Assembly (NCBI RefSeq): GCF_017313785.1
Contig: NZ_JAFLNL010000001.1
Location: 310,001-374,000 of the forward strand
Origin: Flagellimonas aurea
Lineage (GTDB): Bacteria; Bacteroidota; Bacteroidia; Flavobacteriales; Flavobacteriaceae
DNA: 64,000 bases
Direction of reading: 5' to 3'
Positions within the stretch are counted from its first letter, which is position 1; each line of letters starts with the position of its first letter. This document shows positions 63,325 through 64,000 of the stretch, piece after piece. Under the pieces are notes generated by a model. The model ran no database searches and was not told the origin of the DNA. It was given only the letters and a program-made list of their open reading frames with translations. Both the position numbers and the translations under genes were made by a program.

Positions 63325-64000
63325 TGATGTTGAACAATGTTTACATAAAACTACTGGGAACCATTGTAATGAGCATCGGCCTTATGGTAATCCTGTTCCT
63401 TTCTTCAGAAGAACAGGTGCACCGCAACAATGCTTTCATTCGAAGATTCCCTCCACATCCTGTCATCAAGGAATATGACATAGACCTAGGGTTCAATTCC
63501 TATTATGTCGCAGGTCTTGGGAAAGATATGGTATACCTTGGTAATTCCACAGCCCCCCTCCACCTCTTGAAAATCAATCTGGCCACAAGGGATACGGCAC
63601 ATGTTAAATTAAAATTGTCGAATACGGACCTTCCTTTTAAAAACGTCCATGTTCAAGTACAACCGCCTTTTTTCTTTGTGTTGGACGGTTCGATTCCTTA
63701 TATATTCCGTGGTTCGACCAACAACTGGGTGGCTGGGCCCTGGATGCGTAACGAAGCATATTTTACGAAATCCTTGGTTCTCGACAGTAACAGGATTTAC
63801 ATAAAAACCATGCAAAACGATACAAGAACGGTCACATTGGGCCTCCTTGAAAAAAGGGATCATTTCTCTGTTGAGCTGCATCCTGAGATTCTACAAAGAC
63901 AGATTGATGGAGTTTTCGATGTCGATGGCATCATGCTAACGACCCCTGATAAAACCAGATTGGGATATGTTTACTTCTATCGTAACCAGTTCATGACCAT
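63324..64000 (+). CDS. Truncated exported protein of unknown function (runs off the window)
   Basis: An open frame of 225 codons without stop from the ATG that overlaps the MauE-like stop. It begins MMLNNVYIKLLGTIVMSIGL with one N-terminal hydrophobic segment (about 8-27, signal anchor or signal peptide). The rest is rich in aromatic and beta-type patches (YYVAGLGKDMVYLGNSTAPL, VLDGSIPYIFRGSTNNW) spaced like propeller blades. Residue spacing and the aromatic pairs suggest a beta-propeller, but no family was recognised. The C-terminal part is missing because the window ends. Confidence 0.75.
   Translation, partial: MMLNNVYIKLLGTIVMSIGLMVILFLSSEEQVHRNNAFIRRFPPHPVIKEYDIDLGFNSYYVAGLGKDMVYLGNSTAPLHLLKINLATRDTAHVKLKLSNTDLPFKNVHVQVQPPFFFVLDGSIPYIFRGSTNNWVAGPWMRNEAYFTKSLVLDSNRIYIKTMQNDTRTVTLGLLEKRDHFSVELHPEILQRQIDGVFDVDGIMLTTPDKTRLGYVYFYRNQFMT

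Overview
The window looks like chromosome of a marine-type Flavobacteriaceae (Bacteroidota), close in style to Muricauda/Allomuricauda. That assignment is inference from gene content. It rests on Bacteroidota-type promoters (a TTG or TTTG element about 19-23 nt before TAnnTTTG), the block pdxA - DUF177 - rpmF - fabH - accB - accC, mostly absent Shine-Dalgarno sequences, and large FtsX/MacB-like permeases with separate ATPases. No rRNA, tRNA or CRISPR array was recognised. The only mobile DNA seen is a decayed IS481-type transposase scrap near 60.8 kb.

Left part (0-26.6 kb) is mostly housekeeping: OsmC and AhpD-like redox proteins, a uracil-DNA-glycosylase-like protein, a small membrane protein with an XRE regulator, rsmI, tdk-alr (overlapping), mscL, asd, an AT-rich lipoprotein, a prolyl oligopeptidase lipoprotein, an orphan ABC ATPase overlapping arfB, an M14 peptidase, SulP and TauE/SafE transporters, a sodium:solute symporter, riboflavin synthase, pdxA, the rpmF/fabH/accBC block and a FAD oxidoreductase. 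Clear hairpin terminators separate many of these units.

Centre (26.6-50.2 kb) is the most striking region. A single minus-strand run of twelve genes reads, in transcription order: TolC-like outer membrane protein, HlyD/MacA-like adaptor, LolD/MacB-type ATPase, eight tandem paralogous permeases of 788-816 aa (two MacB_PCD/FtsX halves each), and a second, slightly degenerate ATPase. Gaps are 8-65 nt. Several permease genes share an upstream leader motif. This looks like a tripartite export machine with a set of interchangeable permeases. Substrate and reason for the multiplicity are unknown.

Right of it (50.4-57.8 kb) lies a regulatory cluster: an NtrC-type response regulator and a membrane histidine kinase divergent from the export operon, a Gre-factor-like protein, a four-helix-bundle sensor lacking an output domain, a small secreted protein, a second Gre/Rnk-like protein preceded by a near-perfect sigma-54 promoter (55204-55219), and a second NtrC regulator with a soluble histidine kinase. 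The last 6 kb hold a thioredoxin-fold protein, a secreted CE1-like esterase with a nested inverted repeat upstream, a 0.9-kb decayed region, a STAS-like protein followed by a soluble HAMP-PAS-AraC regulator, a MauE/DoxX-like membrane protein whose start codon sits inside an inverted repeat, and a truncated gene running off the window end.
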